Part shown: positions 16,530 to 26,116 of the stretch, piece after piece
Numbering within the stretch: position 1 is the stretch's first letter
How the letters are laid out: each line of letters starts with the position of its first letter
NCBI GenBank assembly: GCA_963819735.1
Contig: CAWFXC010000001.1
Span: 1,736,001 to 1,800,000 of the forward strand
Reading direction: 5' to 3'
DNA length: 64,000 nucleotides
Source: CAWFXC01 sp963819735
GTDB taxonomy: Bacteria > Actinomycetota > Acidimicrobiia > IMCC26256 > DASPTH01
Translations under genes and position numbers: made by a program
The notes under the pieces: generated by a model
Told to the model about the DNA's origin: nothing
Database searches by the model: none
What the model saw: only the letters and a program-made list of their open reading frames with translations

Positions 16530-17738
16530 TCAGCAGCCTGCCGATTTGAGCGTCGGGTACGGATTGGCCCGGTTGCCGTTGGGTCCCCCGAGACGGATCT
16601 CGAAGTGGAGGTGGGGCGCCGAGGCGTTGCCGGTCATCCCGGTGAGGCCGATGACCTCGCCCTGCGCCACCGGTCGCGCTTCACCGACGAACTGCGAGAA
16701 GTGCGCGTAGAAGTACGTGTTGCCGTCGTCGGCGCTGAGGTACGCGGTGTTGCCGCCGGCGCCCTCGTTCGCGACGTAGCGCACGGTGCCCGCCTTCACC
16801 GCCACCGCCGGGGTGCCGGTGGGCACCATCATGTCGATACCGGGATGGCCGCTCGGTCCACCGAAGTCGTCGCCGTACGCGGCGCCTCCGACGGGGCACT
16901 GGAACGCGCCGCCTCCCGGGTTCACGATGATCTGCCCCTCGCCTCCGTTGCTCACGGCCTGCTGGGCCGCCAGCGCGGCGCGCTCCCGATCGAGCGCGGC
17001 CTTCCGCGCCGCGTCGGCGGCGGCGATCTCGGCATCGAGCTTCGACTCGAGCTCGGACACCGCCCGCTGGACGTCGGCCTGCTTGGCCTGGAGCGCGCCC
17101 AGCTTGGCGTCGAGCTGGTCGCTGATCGCCTGCTGGGCCGTCAACTGGTGTTCGAGGTCGGCTTCCTGGCCGCGCAGCGTCGAGTTGACGATGGCGAGCT
17201 TCTTCACCACCTCGTTGTCGGTCTGGTTCGCGTGGTCGAGCAGCTGGGAGCGACGGATGGCCTGCGTGGCGCCGTCGGCTCCGATCAGTGCTTCGAGTGG
17301 GTTGCCGGCGTGGGTGTAGGCGAACACCGCTCGTTCGCGGGCGATGCCGTGCAGCTGCTCGGCCCGAGCCCGGGTGGTTGCGATGGTGGCCCGGAGCTTG
17401 GTGATCGTCGTCTTCGTCTCGTCGAGCTGATGGTCGGCGGCCGAGAACTCGGCCGCGGTGGCGTTCGCGTCGTCGCGCGCCGCGGTCAGCTTCTGGCGTG
17501 CCGCGTCGAGGTCGTCGGCGGTCGACGCGCCTGCACCGAGCGTGCCGCCGATGCCGCCGAGCACGGGGGCACCCATCCCCACGACGAAGAGCAGAGCGCC
17601 GGCGGTGGCCAGGATCGCGATGCGACGGAAGACGGCAATCAACTCCTGGAAGGGGAACAGGGAGGAAGAGGCGCCGACGGCGCGGCGTCTGGTTTGGCGT
17701 CCCTGGGAACAGGAAAGGGTACCCGCAGGCGAACGCAC
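16530..17738 (-). CDS. M23 family peptidase with coiled-coil region (cell wall hydrolase or regulator)
   Basis: 402 residues as drawn. A hydrophobic segment (RIAILATAGALLFVVGMGAP, about 39-58) should export or anchor it. Residues about 74-275 are a long alanine/glutamine-rich coiled coil. The C-terminal LytM domain has zinc ligands in GHPGIDMM and HLHFEIR. The pattern matches EnvC/NlpD-like or RipA-associated peptidoglycan peptidases that act at the septum or envelope. The start is unclear: this GTG has no Shine-Dalgarno, and a TTG at 17642 next to CAGGAG is an alternative. Confidence 0.88.
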   Translation of the reverse strand: MRSPAGTLSCSQGRQTRRRAVGASSSLFPFQELIAVFRRIAILATAGALLFVVGMGAPVLGGIGGTLGAGASTADDLDAARQKLTAARDDANATAAEFSAADHQLDETKTTITKLRATIATTRARAEQLHGIARERAVFAYTHAGNPLEALIGADGATQAIRRSQLLDHANQTDNEVVKKLAIVNSTLRGQEADLEHQLTAQQAISDQLDAKLGALQAKQADVQRAVSELESKLDAEIAAADAARKAALDRERAALAAQQAVSNGGEGQIIVNPGGGAFQCPVGGAAYGDDFGGPSGHPGIDMMVPTGTPAVAVKAGTVRYVANEGAGGNTAYLSADDGNTYFYAHFSQFVGEARPVAQGEVIGLTGMTGNASAPHLHFEIRLGGPNGNRANPYPTLKSAGC

Positions 17739-17849
17739 ACCGGCACGAATCGGTCGGAGCGATCCGAAGTGCGGCGGGTAACGTCGCTTCGGGGGGAACC
17801 GGACGCTCGAGGATGCCGCGGGTCACGCCCCGGCCACGAGGAGGAACCC

Positions 17850-18461
17850 ATGCCGAAGTACACGCTTCCCGAACTCGACTACGACTACGCCGCGCTCGAG
17901 CCGCATCTGTCGGGGCAGATCCTGGAGCTGCACCACGACAAGCACCACAAGGCCTACGTCGACGGCGCCAACGCCACGTTCACCAAGCTCCAGGAAGCCC
18001 GGGAGTCCGGCGATTTCGGCACCATCAACCAGCTCGAGAAGAACATGGCGTTCCACCTGTCCGGCCACGTCCTCCACTCGTTGCTCTGGAAGAACATGTC
18101 GCCCGACGGCGGCGGCTCGCCCGACGGGGAGTTGAACGCCGCGATCGTCGAGAATTTCGGGTCATACGACGCATTCCGGGCGCAACTGACCGAGGCGGCG
18201 ATGAACGTGCAGGGATCGGGGTGGGGCGCGCTTTCGTGGGAGCCGATGGCCAGCCGCCTGATCGTCGAGCAGGTCTACGACCACCAGGGCAACGTCGGCC
18301 AAGGCGGCCCCCCGCTGCTCGTGCTCGACATGTGGGAGCACGCCTATTACCTGCAGTACCAGAACGTGAAGAAGGGCTGGGTCGACGCCTTCTGGAACCT
18401 CGTGAACTGGCCCGACGTCGCGTCGCGTTTCGACAAGGTGCGGTCGCTCCAGCTCGTCTGA
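17850..18461 (+). CDS. Superoxide dismutase, Fe/Mn type
   Basis: 203 residues; ATG with GAGGAGGA upstream. Metal ligand regions are LHHDKHHKAYVDGAN, NMAFHLSGHVLHS, and LDMWEHAYYLQYQN, with GSGWGALSWEP between. It dismutates superoxide in the cytoplasm. The residue pattern resembles actinobacterial Mn/Fe enzymes, but I cannot assign the metal from sequence alone. The frame stays open far upstream because of high GC; that extension is antisense to the peptidase gene and not real. Confidence 0.95.
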   Translation: MPKYTLPELDYDYAALEPHLSGQILELHHDKHHKAYVDGANATFTKLQEARESGDFGTINQLEKNMAFHLSGHVLHSLLWKNMSPDGGGSPDGELNAAIVENFGSYDAFRAQLTEAAMNVQGSGWGALSWEPMASRLIVEQVYDHQGNVGQGGPPLLVLDMWEHAYYLQYQNVKKGWVDAFWNLVNWPDVASRFDKVRSLQLV

Positions 18462-18491
18462 CGCGCGGCGCGCCGGGCGATCCGACGACTC

Positions 18492-18506
18492 GCCGGTCGA
18501 ACCGGC
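18492..18506. terminator. Hairpin after superoxide dismutase
   Basis: Perfect 6-bp GC stem GCCGGT/ACCGGC with loop CGA, 30 bases after the sod stop and before nuoA. No T run, so it is a weak candidate. Confidence 0.35.
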
Positions 18507-18593
18507 ATCGTCGAGCACGATTCGGATAGCCTGCGCGCAAGAGCGCCTGTGATCCGTTGATCCATCGATCGTGCGAACAAGGAGTGGCCGGGC

Positions 18594-19067
18594 GTGCGCG
18601 ACTACCTGCCGATCCTCACGATGATCGTGCTCGTCGTGCTGTTCGTGTCCGGCTCGTTCCTGGCGTCGACGTTCCTCGCCCCGAAACGGCCCACTTCCGC
18701 GAAGGAAGCGCCGTACGAGTGCGGGATCGTGCCCGAGTACGAACCGGCCGAGCGCTTCCCGGTGAAGTTCTATCTGGTGGCGATGGCCTTCATCGTCCTG
18801 GATGTCGAGATCATCTTCTTGTATCCGTTCACCACGGTCTTCCGCGGGCTGGCCGTCTACGGGCTCATCGTGATGGGCACCTTCCTGCTCGTGTTGCTGG
18901 TGCCGTTCGCGTATCTCCTGTCCACCGGCGCGCTCGACTGGGGTCCGGTGAAGCAGGTCATCACCCGCACGGGTGCCACCGTCCTGCGCGCGGTCGGTGC
19001 GCCCGGACGCAACGGGCTCGACCCCGACGCGCTCGCCGCATCCGACGACACCGGGAAGGCGGCATAG
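18594..19067 (+). CDS. nuoA: NADH-quinone oxidoreductase subunit A
   Basis: 157 residues, GTG start with AAGGAGTGG upstream. Three membrane helices. The family motif APYECGIVPEYEP is followed by RFPVKFYLVAMAFIVLDVE, in which acidic residues line the quinone-side loop. A C-terminal extension of about 35 polar residues is longer than in most NuoA. First gene of the 14-gene operon; nuoB follows directly after the stop. Confidence 0.95.
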   Translation: MRDYLPILTMIVLVVLFVSGSFLASTFLAPKRPTSAKEAPYECGIVPEYEPAERFPVKFYLVAMAFIVLDVEIIFLYPFTTVFRGLAVYGLIVMGTFLLVLLVPFAYLLSTGALDWGPVKQVITRTGATVLRAVGAPGRNGLDPDALAASDDTGKAA

Positions 19068-19610
19068 ATGGGTCTCGAATCCGTCAGCCACAACTTCCTC
19101 ACGGGCCGCGTCGAAGACCTCATCCAATGGGCCCGGAAGAGCTCGGTCTGGCCGGCGACCTTCGGCCTCGCGTGCTGCGCGATCGAGATGATGGGCGCGG
19201 GCGCCGCGCACTACGACCTCTCGCGCTGGGGCATGGAGATCTTCCGGGCCAGCCCCCGCCAGGCCGACCTCATGATCGTGGCCGGCCGGGTGAGCCAGAA
19301 GATGGCACCGGTGCTCCGCCAGGTCTACGACCAGATGGTGGAACCCAAGTGGGTCATCTCGATGGGCGTGTGCGCGAGCAGCGGAGGCATGTTCAACAAC
19401 TACGCCATCGTCCAGGGCGTCGATCAGATCGTTCCCGTCGATGTCTACGTCCCGGGCTGCCCGCCCGGGCCGGAGACGCTCATGCACGGGATCCTCACGC
19501 TCCACGAGCAGATCCAGAGCGGTGAGATCATGCGCCGCCGGGCCGCCACGACGAGCGGTGGCGCGGGGATCGAGATCGTGCAGCGCGACGGCGTTCCGTC
19601 CGCGGTCTGA
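19068..19610 (+). CDS. nuoB: NADH-quinone oxidoreductase subunit B (cluster N2)
   Basis: 180 residues. Holds the terminal [4Fe-4S] cluster N2 that reduces quinone. The four ligands are visible: the double cysteine C36-C37 in GLACCAIE, C102 in ISMGVCAS and C131 in YVPGCPPGP. The ATG directly follows the nuoA stop. The C-terminal tail after residue 165 is not conserved. Confidence 0.96.
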   Translation: MGLESVSHNFLTGRVEDLIQWARKSSVWPATFGLACCAIEMMGAGAAHYDLSRWGMEIFRASPRQADLMIVAGRVSQKMAPVLRQVYDQMVEPKWVISMGVCASSGGMFNNYAIVQGVDQIVPVDVYVPGCPPGPETLMHGILTLHEQIQSGEIMRRRAATTSGGAGIEIVQRDGVPSAV

Positions 19611-19627
19611 AGGGCGCGAGCACCGAG

Positions 19628-20185
19628 ATGGCCGACGACGCCGCCGACGCAAGTGAACCGGATCACGAAGTCGCGCCGATCCCCGACGACGTCGCGGCGG
19701 CCATCGTCGAGCAGTTCCCCGGCAGCGTCTTCGTGGAGTCGCACGGTCAACCGGTGCTCTACGTCGACCGCGCCGAATGGCACGCGGTCGCCGCGGCCCT
19801 GCGCGACGAACAGCAGTTCACGCAATGCGTCGACGTCACCGCCGTCGACCATCTCGCCGACGAGATGCGCACGCCGGTTCCGGGCGTCGTCGGCGAACGC
19901 TTCGAGGTCGTGGCCAACTTCCTCTCGCACCCGCGCAACCGGCGAATCCGCACCATCACCGAGATCCCGGTCACCGATCCCGAGGTGGCGAGCCTCGCCG
20001 ATCTCTTCCCCGGCGTGAGCTTCCCCGAGCGCGAGGTCTTCGACCTCTACGGGATCGTGTTCACGGACCACCCCGACCTCACCCGCATCCTCATGCCCGA
20101 CGATTGGATCGGCCACCCGCTGCGCAAGGACGACTCCCCCGCACGGGTCCCGGTCACGTTCAAAGGCGACCCGAGCCCGCGATGA
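19628..20185 (+). CDS. nuoC: NADH-quinone oxidoreductase subunit C
   Basis: 185 residues, the 30-kDa connecting-module subunit. An acidic N-terminus precedes the core. The signature is RIRTITEIPVTDPEVASLAD then FPEREVFDLYGIVFTDHPDL and the closing WIGHPLRKDD. Its stop overlaps the nuoD ATG by four bases. It is separate from nuoD, unlike the fused NuoCD of enterobacteria. Confidence 0.95.
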   Translation: MADDAADASEPDHEVAPIPDDVAAAIVEQFPGSVFVESHGQPVLYVDRAEWHAVAAALRDEQQFTQCVDVTAVDHLADEMRTPVPGVVGERFEVVANFLSHPRNRRIRTITEIPVTDPEVASLADLFPGVSFPEREVFDLYGIVFTDHPDLTRILMPDDWIGHPLRKDDSPARVPVTFKGDPSPR

Positions 20186-21495
20186 GCGAACACCCGGATC
20201 TCGACACCGCCGAGGAGCGGCGGCTGGAAGCACAGACCGACGAGGGCGATCAGCAGCTCCGTCCGTTGCCGCGCGAGGCCGTCGCGCGCGAGCTGGTGAT
20301 GACCGGCGGGCCGTGGCCGGATCCCGAGCTCGACGACACCATGATCATCAACATGGGTCCGCAGCACCCGTCGACGCACGGTGTGTTGCGCATCATGATG
20401 GAGCTCGACGGCGAGATGGTCGTGCGGGCGAAGCCGGTGATCGGCTACCTCCACACCGGCATGGAGAAGACCGGCGAGGAGCTCACGTACCTGCAGGGAC
20501 CCACCAACGTCACCCGCATGGACTACGCGTCGCCGCTGTCGAACGAATTGGTCTACTCGATGGCGGTCGAGAAGCTGCTCGACATCGAGGTGCCGGACCG
20601 CGCCACCTGGATCCGCATGATGATGGTCGAGCTCAACCGGATCTCCTCGCACCTCCTGTTCCAGGCCACCAACGGCATGGACCTCGGCGCGGTCTCGATG
20701 ATGATCTACGGCTGGCGCGAGCGCGAGCTCACGTTGCGACTCCTGGAGACGATCACCGGGCTGCGGATGAACCACAACTACATCCGCCCCGGAGGTGTCG
20801 CCGCCGATCTCCCCGATGGGTGGGAGCAGGACACGCTCGAGCTGTGTGACGCGGTCGAGAAGGGCGTGGGCGAATACGACACGCTGTTGAGCGAGAACCC
20901 GATCTGGCGCGAACGCACTGTCGGTGTCGGGCTCATCACCACGGCCCAGGCGCTCGAGCTGTGCGCCACCGGCCCGATCCTGCGCTCGACCGGATTCGCC
21001 TGGGACCTCCGACGCGCCCAGCCCTACCTCGCGTACGACGAGGTCGACTTCGACGTGATCTACACGCAGAACGGCGACGTGTTCGATCGCTACCAGATCC
21101 GGCTCTACGAGATCCTCGAGTCGGTGAAGATCGTGCGCCAGTGCGTCGAGCGCATGCCCGCCGGCGACTACCGAGTGCAGGACCGCAAGATCACGCCGCC
21201 GCCGCGGGCTCGCATCGACGAGTCGATGGAAGCGCTGATCCATCACTTCAAGCTCTTCACCGAAGGCTTCCGGGTGCCGCCGGGGGAGACGTACGTCGCC
21301 GTCGAGTCGCCCCGAGGTGAGATCGGGTGCTATCTCGTGTCCGACGGCACCGCGAAGCCGGTGCGGCTGCACATCCGGGGCCCGTCGTTCTACAACCTGC
21401 AATCGATGGACGCGATGGTCCCAGGTGGCATGTTCGCCGACGCCGTCGCCATCGTCTCGAGCATTGATCCGATCATGGGGGAGGTCGACCGCTAG
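20182..21495 (+). CDS. nuoD: NADH-quinone oxidoreductase subunit D
   Basis: 437 residues, the 49-kDa subunit that forms the quinone pocket with NuoB. NMGPQHPSTHGVLR, AKPVIGYLHTGMEK, YIRPGGVAADLPDG and the ending SSIDPIMGEVDR are typical of actinobacterial 14-subunit complex I. At residue 92 it has threonine (HTG), where the paralogue in the second cluster has arginine (HRG). The start ATG overlaps nuoC; the longer upstream frame is shadow. Confidence 0.96.
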   Translation: MSEHPDLDTAEERRLEAQTDEGDQQLRPLPREAVARELVMTGGPWPDPELDDTMIINMGPQHPSTHGVLRIMMELDGEMVVRAKPVIGYLHTGMEKTGEELTYLQGPTNVTRMDYASPLSNELVYSMAVEKLLDIEVPDRATWIRMMMVELNRISSHLLFQATNGMDLGAVSMMIYGWRERELTLRLLETITGLRMNHNYIRPGGVAADLPDGWEQDTLELCDAVEKGVGEYDTLLSENPIWRERTVGVGLITTAQALELCATGPILRSTGFAWDLRRAQPYLAYDEVDFDVIYTQNGDVFDRYQIRLYEILESVKIVRQCVERMPAGDYRVQDRKITPPPRARIDESMEALIHHFKLFTEGFRVPPGETYVAVESPRGEIGCYLVSDGTAKPVRLHIRGPSFYNLQSMDAMVPGGMFADAVAIVSSIDPIMGEVDR

Positions 21496-22019
21496 TGCCG
21501 TTCACCCCTGCGAATCTCGACATAGCGCGCGAGACGATCGCCCGCTATCCCCACAAGAAGTCGGCCGTCATCCCGCTGCTGCACCTCGCCCAGGACCAGG
21601 ACGGCTGGGTCACCCCAGGCGCGATCGAGGAGATCGCCGATCTGCTCGACCTCACGCCGGCGCTGGTGCTCGGAACCTGCTCCTTCTACACGATGTTCAA
21701 GCGCGCACCCGTCGGCAAGCTGCTCGTCTCGGTGTGCACCAACGTCAGCTGCCTCGTGAACGGCGGCCCCGATCTGCTCCATCACCTCGAACGTCGCTAC
21801 GCCACCGACGACGAAGTCACCGTGGAAGAGGTCGAATGCATCGCGGCGTGCGATCTCGCGCCGGTGCTGCAGGTGAACTACGAGTTCCACGGACCGCTCA
21901 CCGACGCCGCCGCCGACGACCTGATCGACGACTACAAGCGCGGCCGGCGGGTGGCGCGCACGATCTCCGGATCGCCGGTGCGCAACACCGGCCAGAGCGC
22001 AAGCGCGGGTGCGAGCTGA
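21495..22019 (+). CDS. nuoE: NADH-quinone oxidoreductase subunit E
   Basis: 174 residues, the 24-kDa [2Fe-2S] subunit of the NADH-oxidising N-module. The cluster N1a ligands are C81, C86, C115 and C119 (CTNVSC ... CIAAC). The GTG shares one base with the nuoD stop and its stop overlaps the nuoF ATG. This is the only nuoE in the window; the second cluster has none. Confidence 0.95.
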   Translation: MPFTPANLDIARETIARYPHKKSAVIPLLHLAQDQDGWVTPGAIEEIADLLDLTPALVLGTCSFYTMFKRAPVGKLLVSVCTNVSCLVNGGPDLLHHLERRYATDDEVTVEEVECIAACDLAPVLQVNYEFHGPLTDAAADDLIDDYKRGRRVARTISGSPVRNTGQSASAGAS

Positions 22020-23337
22020 TGGCCGAAGAGACCCGGATCGTCACCAAGTTCCTCCGTGACCATCCCGACGACTCGTGGACCGTCGACGCCGCGCTGGCGA
22101 ACGGTGCGTACGACGCGCTGCGCAAGGCACTGGCGATGGCCCCGGAGGAGATCATCGCCGAGGTGAGCGCGTCGGGGTTGCGCGGCCGCGGGGCGCGGGC
22201 TTCGGCACCGGGCAGAAGTGGTCGTTCCTCCCGAAGGACGTCTTCCCGCGCTACCTCGCGGTGAACGGCGACGAAGGCGAGCCCTCCACCTTCAAGGATC
22301 ACATGCTGGTCGAACGCGACCCGCACCAGATCCTCGAGGGCATCCTCATCACCGCGTACGCGATCCAGTGCCACCACGCGTTCATCTACTTGCGGGGCGA
22401 GTTCGGTCTGGGCGCGGAACGGCTGGGGCAGGCGATCGCCGATGCCTACGAACGCGGCTTCATCGGCTCGAACATCCTCGACTCCGGTTTCGACATCGAG
22501 GTGGTGCTGCACCGCGGCGCCGGGTGCTACATCGCCGGTGACGAGACGGGCCTTCTCACCAGCCTCGAAGGCGAGCGCGCGATGCCGCGGATCAAGCCGC
22601 CGTTCCCGGCGGTGCAGGGGGTCTACGCCGCGCCGACGATTGTCAACAACATCGAGACGATGTCGACGGTGCCGCACATCATTCGTCAGGGCGGCGAGTG
22701 GTACGCCTCGATGGGGGTCAACCGTTCCACCGGCACGCGCATCTTCTCGGTGTCGGGTCAGGTCGAGCGGCCGGGCAACTACGAGGTCGAGCTCGGGATG
22801 ACGTTCCGCGAGCTGATCTACGACCTCGCGGGCGGGATCCGCGGCGGCAAGGACCTCGGCTTCTTCATCCCCGGTGGCGCGTCGGCGCCGTGGCTGATCG
22901 CCGAACACCTCGACGCGCCGCTCGACATGGACTCGGTGCAGAGCGAGCTGAAGACGATGCTCGGCTCCGGCGCCATCATGGTCTACGACGACGCCGTCGA
23001 TCCGCTGCTGGTGGCCTGGCGGATCGCCAAGTTCTTCGCCCACGAGTCGTGCGGGAAGTGCACGCCCTGCCGCGAGGGCTCGGGCTGGTTGGAGAAGATC
23101 CTCTTCCGGATGTCACACGGCTACGGCCGCCCCGAGGATCTCGATCTCCTGCTGAGCTTCGGCAACAACCTCGCGCCCGGTCTCTCGTGGCCACCGGGCA
23201 TGACCACCATCTGCCAGCTCGGGCCGAGCACGATGTCGCCCGTCGTGAGCCTGCGCAATTACTGGTACGACGACATCAAGGAACGCATGTCGCGTGACGC
23301 CGAGGCCCGGGCCTCGATCCAGGTGGCGGCGGTATGA
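22019..23337 (+). CDS. nuoF: NADH-quinone oxidoreductase subunit F, interrupted by a -1 frameshift
   Basis: The 51-kDa subunit that binds NADH and FMN and carries cluster N3 (SCGKCTPCREG). The frame opened by the ATG at 22019 (MAEETRIVTK) reads to SGLRGRG, then shifts; the rest (GAGFGTGQKWSFLP onward) continues one frame over to 23337. Restoring a fifth G to the four-G run at 22190-22193 rebuilds the universal GLRGRGGAGF FMN-loop motif and an uninterrupted protein of about 440 residues. All other parts look intact, so a missed base in sequencing is likelier than decay. It is the only nuoF here. Confidence 0.9.
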
Positions 23338-26093
23338 GCACCGACGCCGTCCCCATGAGCCAGTGGCCGTCGGATCAGCGCTACGTGATCCCCGTCGCGC
23401 CCGGGCCCGATCTCGTCACGCTCACGATCGACGGCAAAGAGGTCCAGGCTCCGCGCGGTGAGTTGCTGATCAAGGTCGCGCAGAACCACGGCTCTTACAT
23501 CCCGCGCTTCTGCTGGCACGAACGCATGAAGCCCGTGGGCATGTGCCGCATGTGCCTGGTCGAGGTCGAGGGCATGCGCGGCATGCAGATCTCGTGTGCC
23601 ACGCCGGTGGCCGACGGCATGGTCGTCAACACGCAGAGCCCCAACGTCAAGGCCGTCCAGGACGGCGTCCTCGAGTTCCTGCTGATCAACCATCCGCTCG
23701 ACTGCCCGGTGTGCGACCGCGGCGGTGAGTGCCCGCTCCAGGACCAGACCCTCGCGTTCGGGCCCGGCGAGTCGCGCTTCGTCGAGGAGAAACGCCACTT
23801 CGAGAAGCCCGTCGCCATCAGTGACCTCGTGCTGCTCGACCGCGAGCGGTGCATCCAGTGCGGTCGCTGCACGCGGTTCGCGGCCGAGATCGCCGGCGAT
23901 CCGCTGATCGACTTCGGCGGGCGCGGCGGCACCACCGAGGTCATCACCTACCCCGACGAACCGTTCACCTCGTACTTCTCGGGGAACACGGTGCAGATCT
24001 GCCCGGTCGGCGCGCTCACCGCGAGCGCGTACCGCTTCCGGGCCCGGCCGTGGGACCTCCAGACGGTTGAGACCTCGTGCCAGACGTGTGCGGTGGGTTG
24101 CCGCGGCGCGCTCCAGAGCACGTCGAACCGGATCGTCCGCCTGCTCGGGGTCGACTCCGAGCCGGTGAACCAGGGGTGGCTCTGCGACAAGGGCCGTTAC
24201 GGGTACGAGTGGGTGCACTCGACGGAGCGCGTGCGCGCCCCGATGGTCCGCAAGGCCGGTGAGCTGGTCGAGGTGTCGTGGCCCGAGGCGCTCGACGTCG
24301 CGGCCGCCGGTCTGCGCCAGGCGCTCGACGGCGCGGGGTCGTCGTCGATCGCGGTGCTCGGTGGCGCGCGCGGCACGAACGAGGACGCCTACGTGTGGGC
24401 CAAGTTGGCCAAGGGTGTGCTCGGCACCGACAACGTCGACGCGCAGCTCGGCGACGGCCTCCCCGCCGAGGTCGTGCTCGGGCTCCCGCGGGCCACCATC
24501 GCCGACCTCGATCGGGCCCGCGCCGTCGTGCTGGTCGCGCCCGACCTCCGTGAAGAGCTGCCCGTGCTCCACCTCCGGGTGCGACGCGCCGCGGTCGAGC
24601 TCAAGGTGCCGGTGATCGAGATCGCGCCGCGTGCGAGCGGGCTCACGCGCGACGTCACCGCCGTGCTGCGTCACGCGCCGGGAGAAGCCGGCGCGATGGC
24701 CACCCAGTTCGCGCGCGCGATCGCCGGCGACGGCACCGCGTCGGGAAGTGGTTCGATCGAGAAGGCGGTCAGCGCCCTCGATGGCCGCGAGGGCGACATC
24801 GTCGTGGTGCTCGGCCGTCAGTCGTTGGCCGAGTCGCCCGCCTCGGTCGTGCAGGCCGCGGCCGCGCTCGCCGCAGTCCCGGGCGTGAAGTTCCTCTCCG
24901 CCCTCCGGCGCGGCAACGTGCGCGGCGCGCTCGACCTCGGGCTCACGCCGGGCTTCCTCCCGGGCCGGGTCACGCTCGACGCCGGCCGCGAGCACTTCAC
25001 CAAGGCCTGGGGCGCGGTGCCCGCGCAGCGGGGCCTCGACACCCTCGGCGTCCTCGAGGCTGCGGCCGCCGGCAGCATCGACACGCTCGTGCTGCTCGGA
25101 AGTGATCTGGTGCAGGACTTCCCCGACCGCATCCGGATGCGCGCGGGGCTCGACGGCGTCCGCTTCGTCGTGGCCGTCGGCGCGTTCCCGGGCGACGCCG
25201 CCGACCGCGCCGACGTGTTCCTCCCCACGTCGGTCTGGGGTGAGAAGCAGGGGAGCATGACCAACCTCGAGGGGCGGGTGATGCGCCAGGCGCGGCTCAT
25301 CACGCCCGAGGGCACCACCATGGACGACTGGCGGATCGCGACCGAGCTCGCGTCCCGCTTCGGTGTGGAGTTCGCGCTCGAGACGGTGGAAGACGTGCAG
25401 AACGAGATCGCCCGGTTCGCGCCGGCCCACGCGGGGGTCGACGCCGACCTGCTGCGCCGGGCGCGCGACGGCGCGGTGCTGCCGATCGTCGACCACCCCG
25501 ACGACCTCGTGCTCGAGACGGTCGTGGGCGTGAGCATCACCAGGTCGTGGGAGCCGATCCTGCCCGGAGCCGGTGCCCCCACGGAGTACGCGGTGGATCT
25601 CGACCATGCGGCCGGAGCCGCCGAAGCCGAAGCGTCCGACGAAGCGGACGAGACGAGTCCGGCTCCGGAAGAGCTCATCGCGGCCGCGGGCGCGGCGCTG
25701 GCCGACGCGCCCGCGGTGTACGTCTGGGACCGCCAGGCGGCAACACCGGCGCCGCTGCCCCCCGACGCGTACAGTCTCCGCCTCGTGGCCGCTCGCACGC
25801 TCTACGACACCGGGCGGATCGTCTCGTCGAGCCCGTCGCTCGCCGCGCTCGCGACCACCACCGCGCTCGTGGTGCACCCGAGCGATCTCGAACGCATCGG
25901 CGTCGCCGACGAGGGCGACGACGTCCGCATCACCAGCGCGCGCGGCACCGTGACCCTCCCGGTCCAGGCCGACGCCGCCACCGCGCCCGGCACCGCGTTC
26001 ATGGCGTTCGCGCAGGGCGGCTCCGTCGGTCCGAACGACGTGGTCGACATCACCGCCGACGTGACCGAGCTACGGGTGGAGACCATCCGATGA
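23334..26093 (+). CDS. nuoG: NADH-quinone oxidoreductase subunit G
   Basis: 919 residues, the 75-kDa iron-sulfur subunit. Ligands seen: [2Fe-2S] C60, C71, C74, C88; the His-ligated [4Fe-4S] H120, C124, C127, C133; [4Fe-4S] C173, C176, C179, C223; and the extra N7 cluster C249, C252, C256, C284, present only in some bacteria. The remainder is a molybdopterin-oxidoreductase-like domain. It ends with an acidic linker (about 765-785) and a C-terminal dinucleotide-binding-like domain, typical of actinobacterial NuoG. The ATG overlaps the nuoF stop by four bases. Confidence 0.95.
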   Translation: MSTDAVPMSQWPSDQRYVIPVAPGPDLVTLTIDGKEVQAPRGELLIKVAQNHGSYIPRFCWHERMKPVGMCRMCLVEVEGMRGMQISCATPVADGMVVNTQSPNVKAVQDGVLEFLLINHPLDCPVCDRGGECPLQDQTLAFGPGESRFVEEKRHFEKPVAISDLVLLDRERCIQCGRCTRFAAEIAGDPLIDFGGRGGTTEVITYPDEPFTSYFSGNTVQICPVGALTASAYRFRARPWDLQTVETSCQTCAVGCRGALQSTSNRIVRLLGVDSEPVNQGWLCDKGRYGYEWVHSTERVRAPMVRKAGELVEVSWPEALDVAAAGLRQALDGAGSSSIAVLGGARGTNEDAYVWAKLAKGVLGTDNVDAQLGDGLPAEVVLGLPRATIADLDRARAVVLVAPDLREELPVLHLRVRRAAVELKVPVIEIAPRASGLTRDVTAVLRHAPGEAGAMATQFARAIAGDGTASGSGSIEKAVSALDGREGDIVVVLGRQSLAESPASVVQAAAALAAVPGVKFLSALRRGNVRGALDLGLTPGFLPGRVTLDAGREHFTKAWGAVPAQRGLDTLGVLEAAAAGSIDTLVLLGSDLVQDFPDRIRMRAGLDGVRFVVAVGAFPGDAADRADVFLPTSVWGEKQGSMTNLEGRVMRQARLITPEGTTMDDWRIATELASRFGVEFALETVEDVQNEIARFAPAHAGVDADLLRRARDGAVLPIVDHPDDLVLETVVGVSITRSWEPILPGAGAPTEYAVDLDHAAGAAEAEASDEADETSPAPEELIAAAGAALADAPAVYVWDRQAATPAPLPPDAYSLRLVAARTLYDTGRIVSSSPSLAALATTTALVVHPSDLERIGVADEGDDVRITSARGTVTLPVQADAATAPGTAFMAFAQGGSVGPNDVVDITADVTELRVETIR

Positions 26094-26116
26094 CGGCCCC
26101 GATGAGGACCCGGTGA
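26090..26116 (+). CDS. Eight-codon mini-ORF linking nuoG to nuoH
   Basis: The frame MTAPMRTR starts at an ATG overlapping the nuoG stop (ATGA) and ends at a TGA overlapping the nuoH GTG (GTGA). A GAGGA inside it is well spaced to serve nuoH. It could be a translational coupling leader or chance. A similar nine-codon frame precedes the second nuoH at 37996. Confidence 0.3.
   Translation: MTAPMRTR

Noticed and set aside
16440..17849. In-frame extension upstream of superoxide dismutase
   Set aside because: It overlaps the M23 peptidase on the other strand, and the ATG at 17850 has an ideal ribosome-binding site and matches the family N-terminus.
23259..25877. An 872-codon minus-strand open frame opposite nuoG
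   Set aside because: Shadow of nuoG codon bias; the product is Arg/Glu/His low complexity without motifs.
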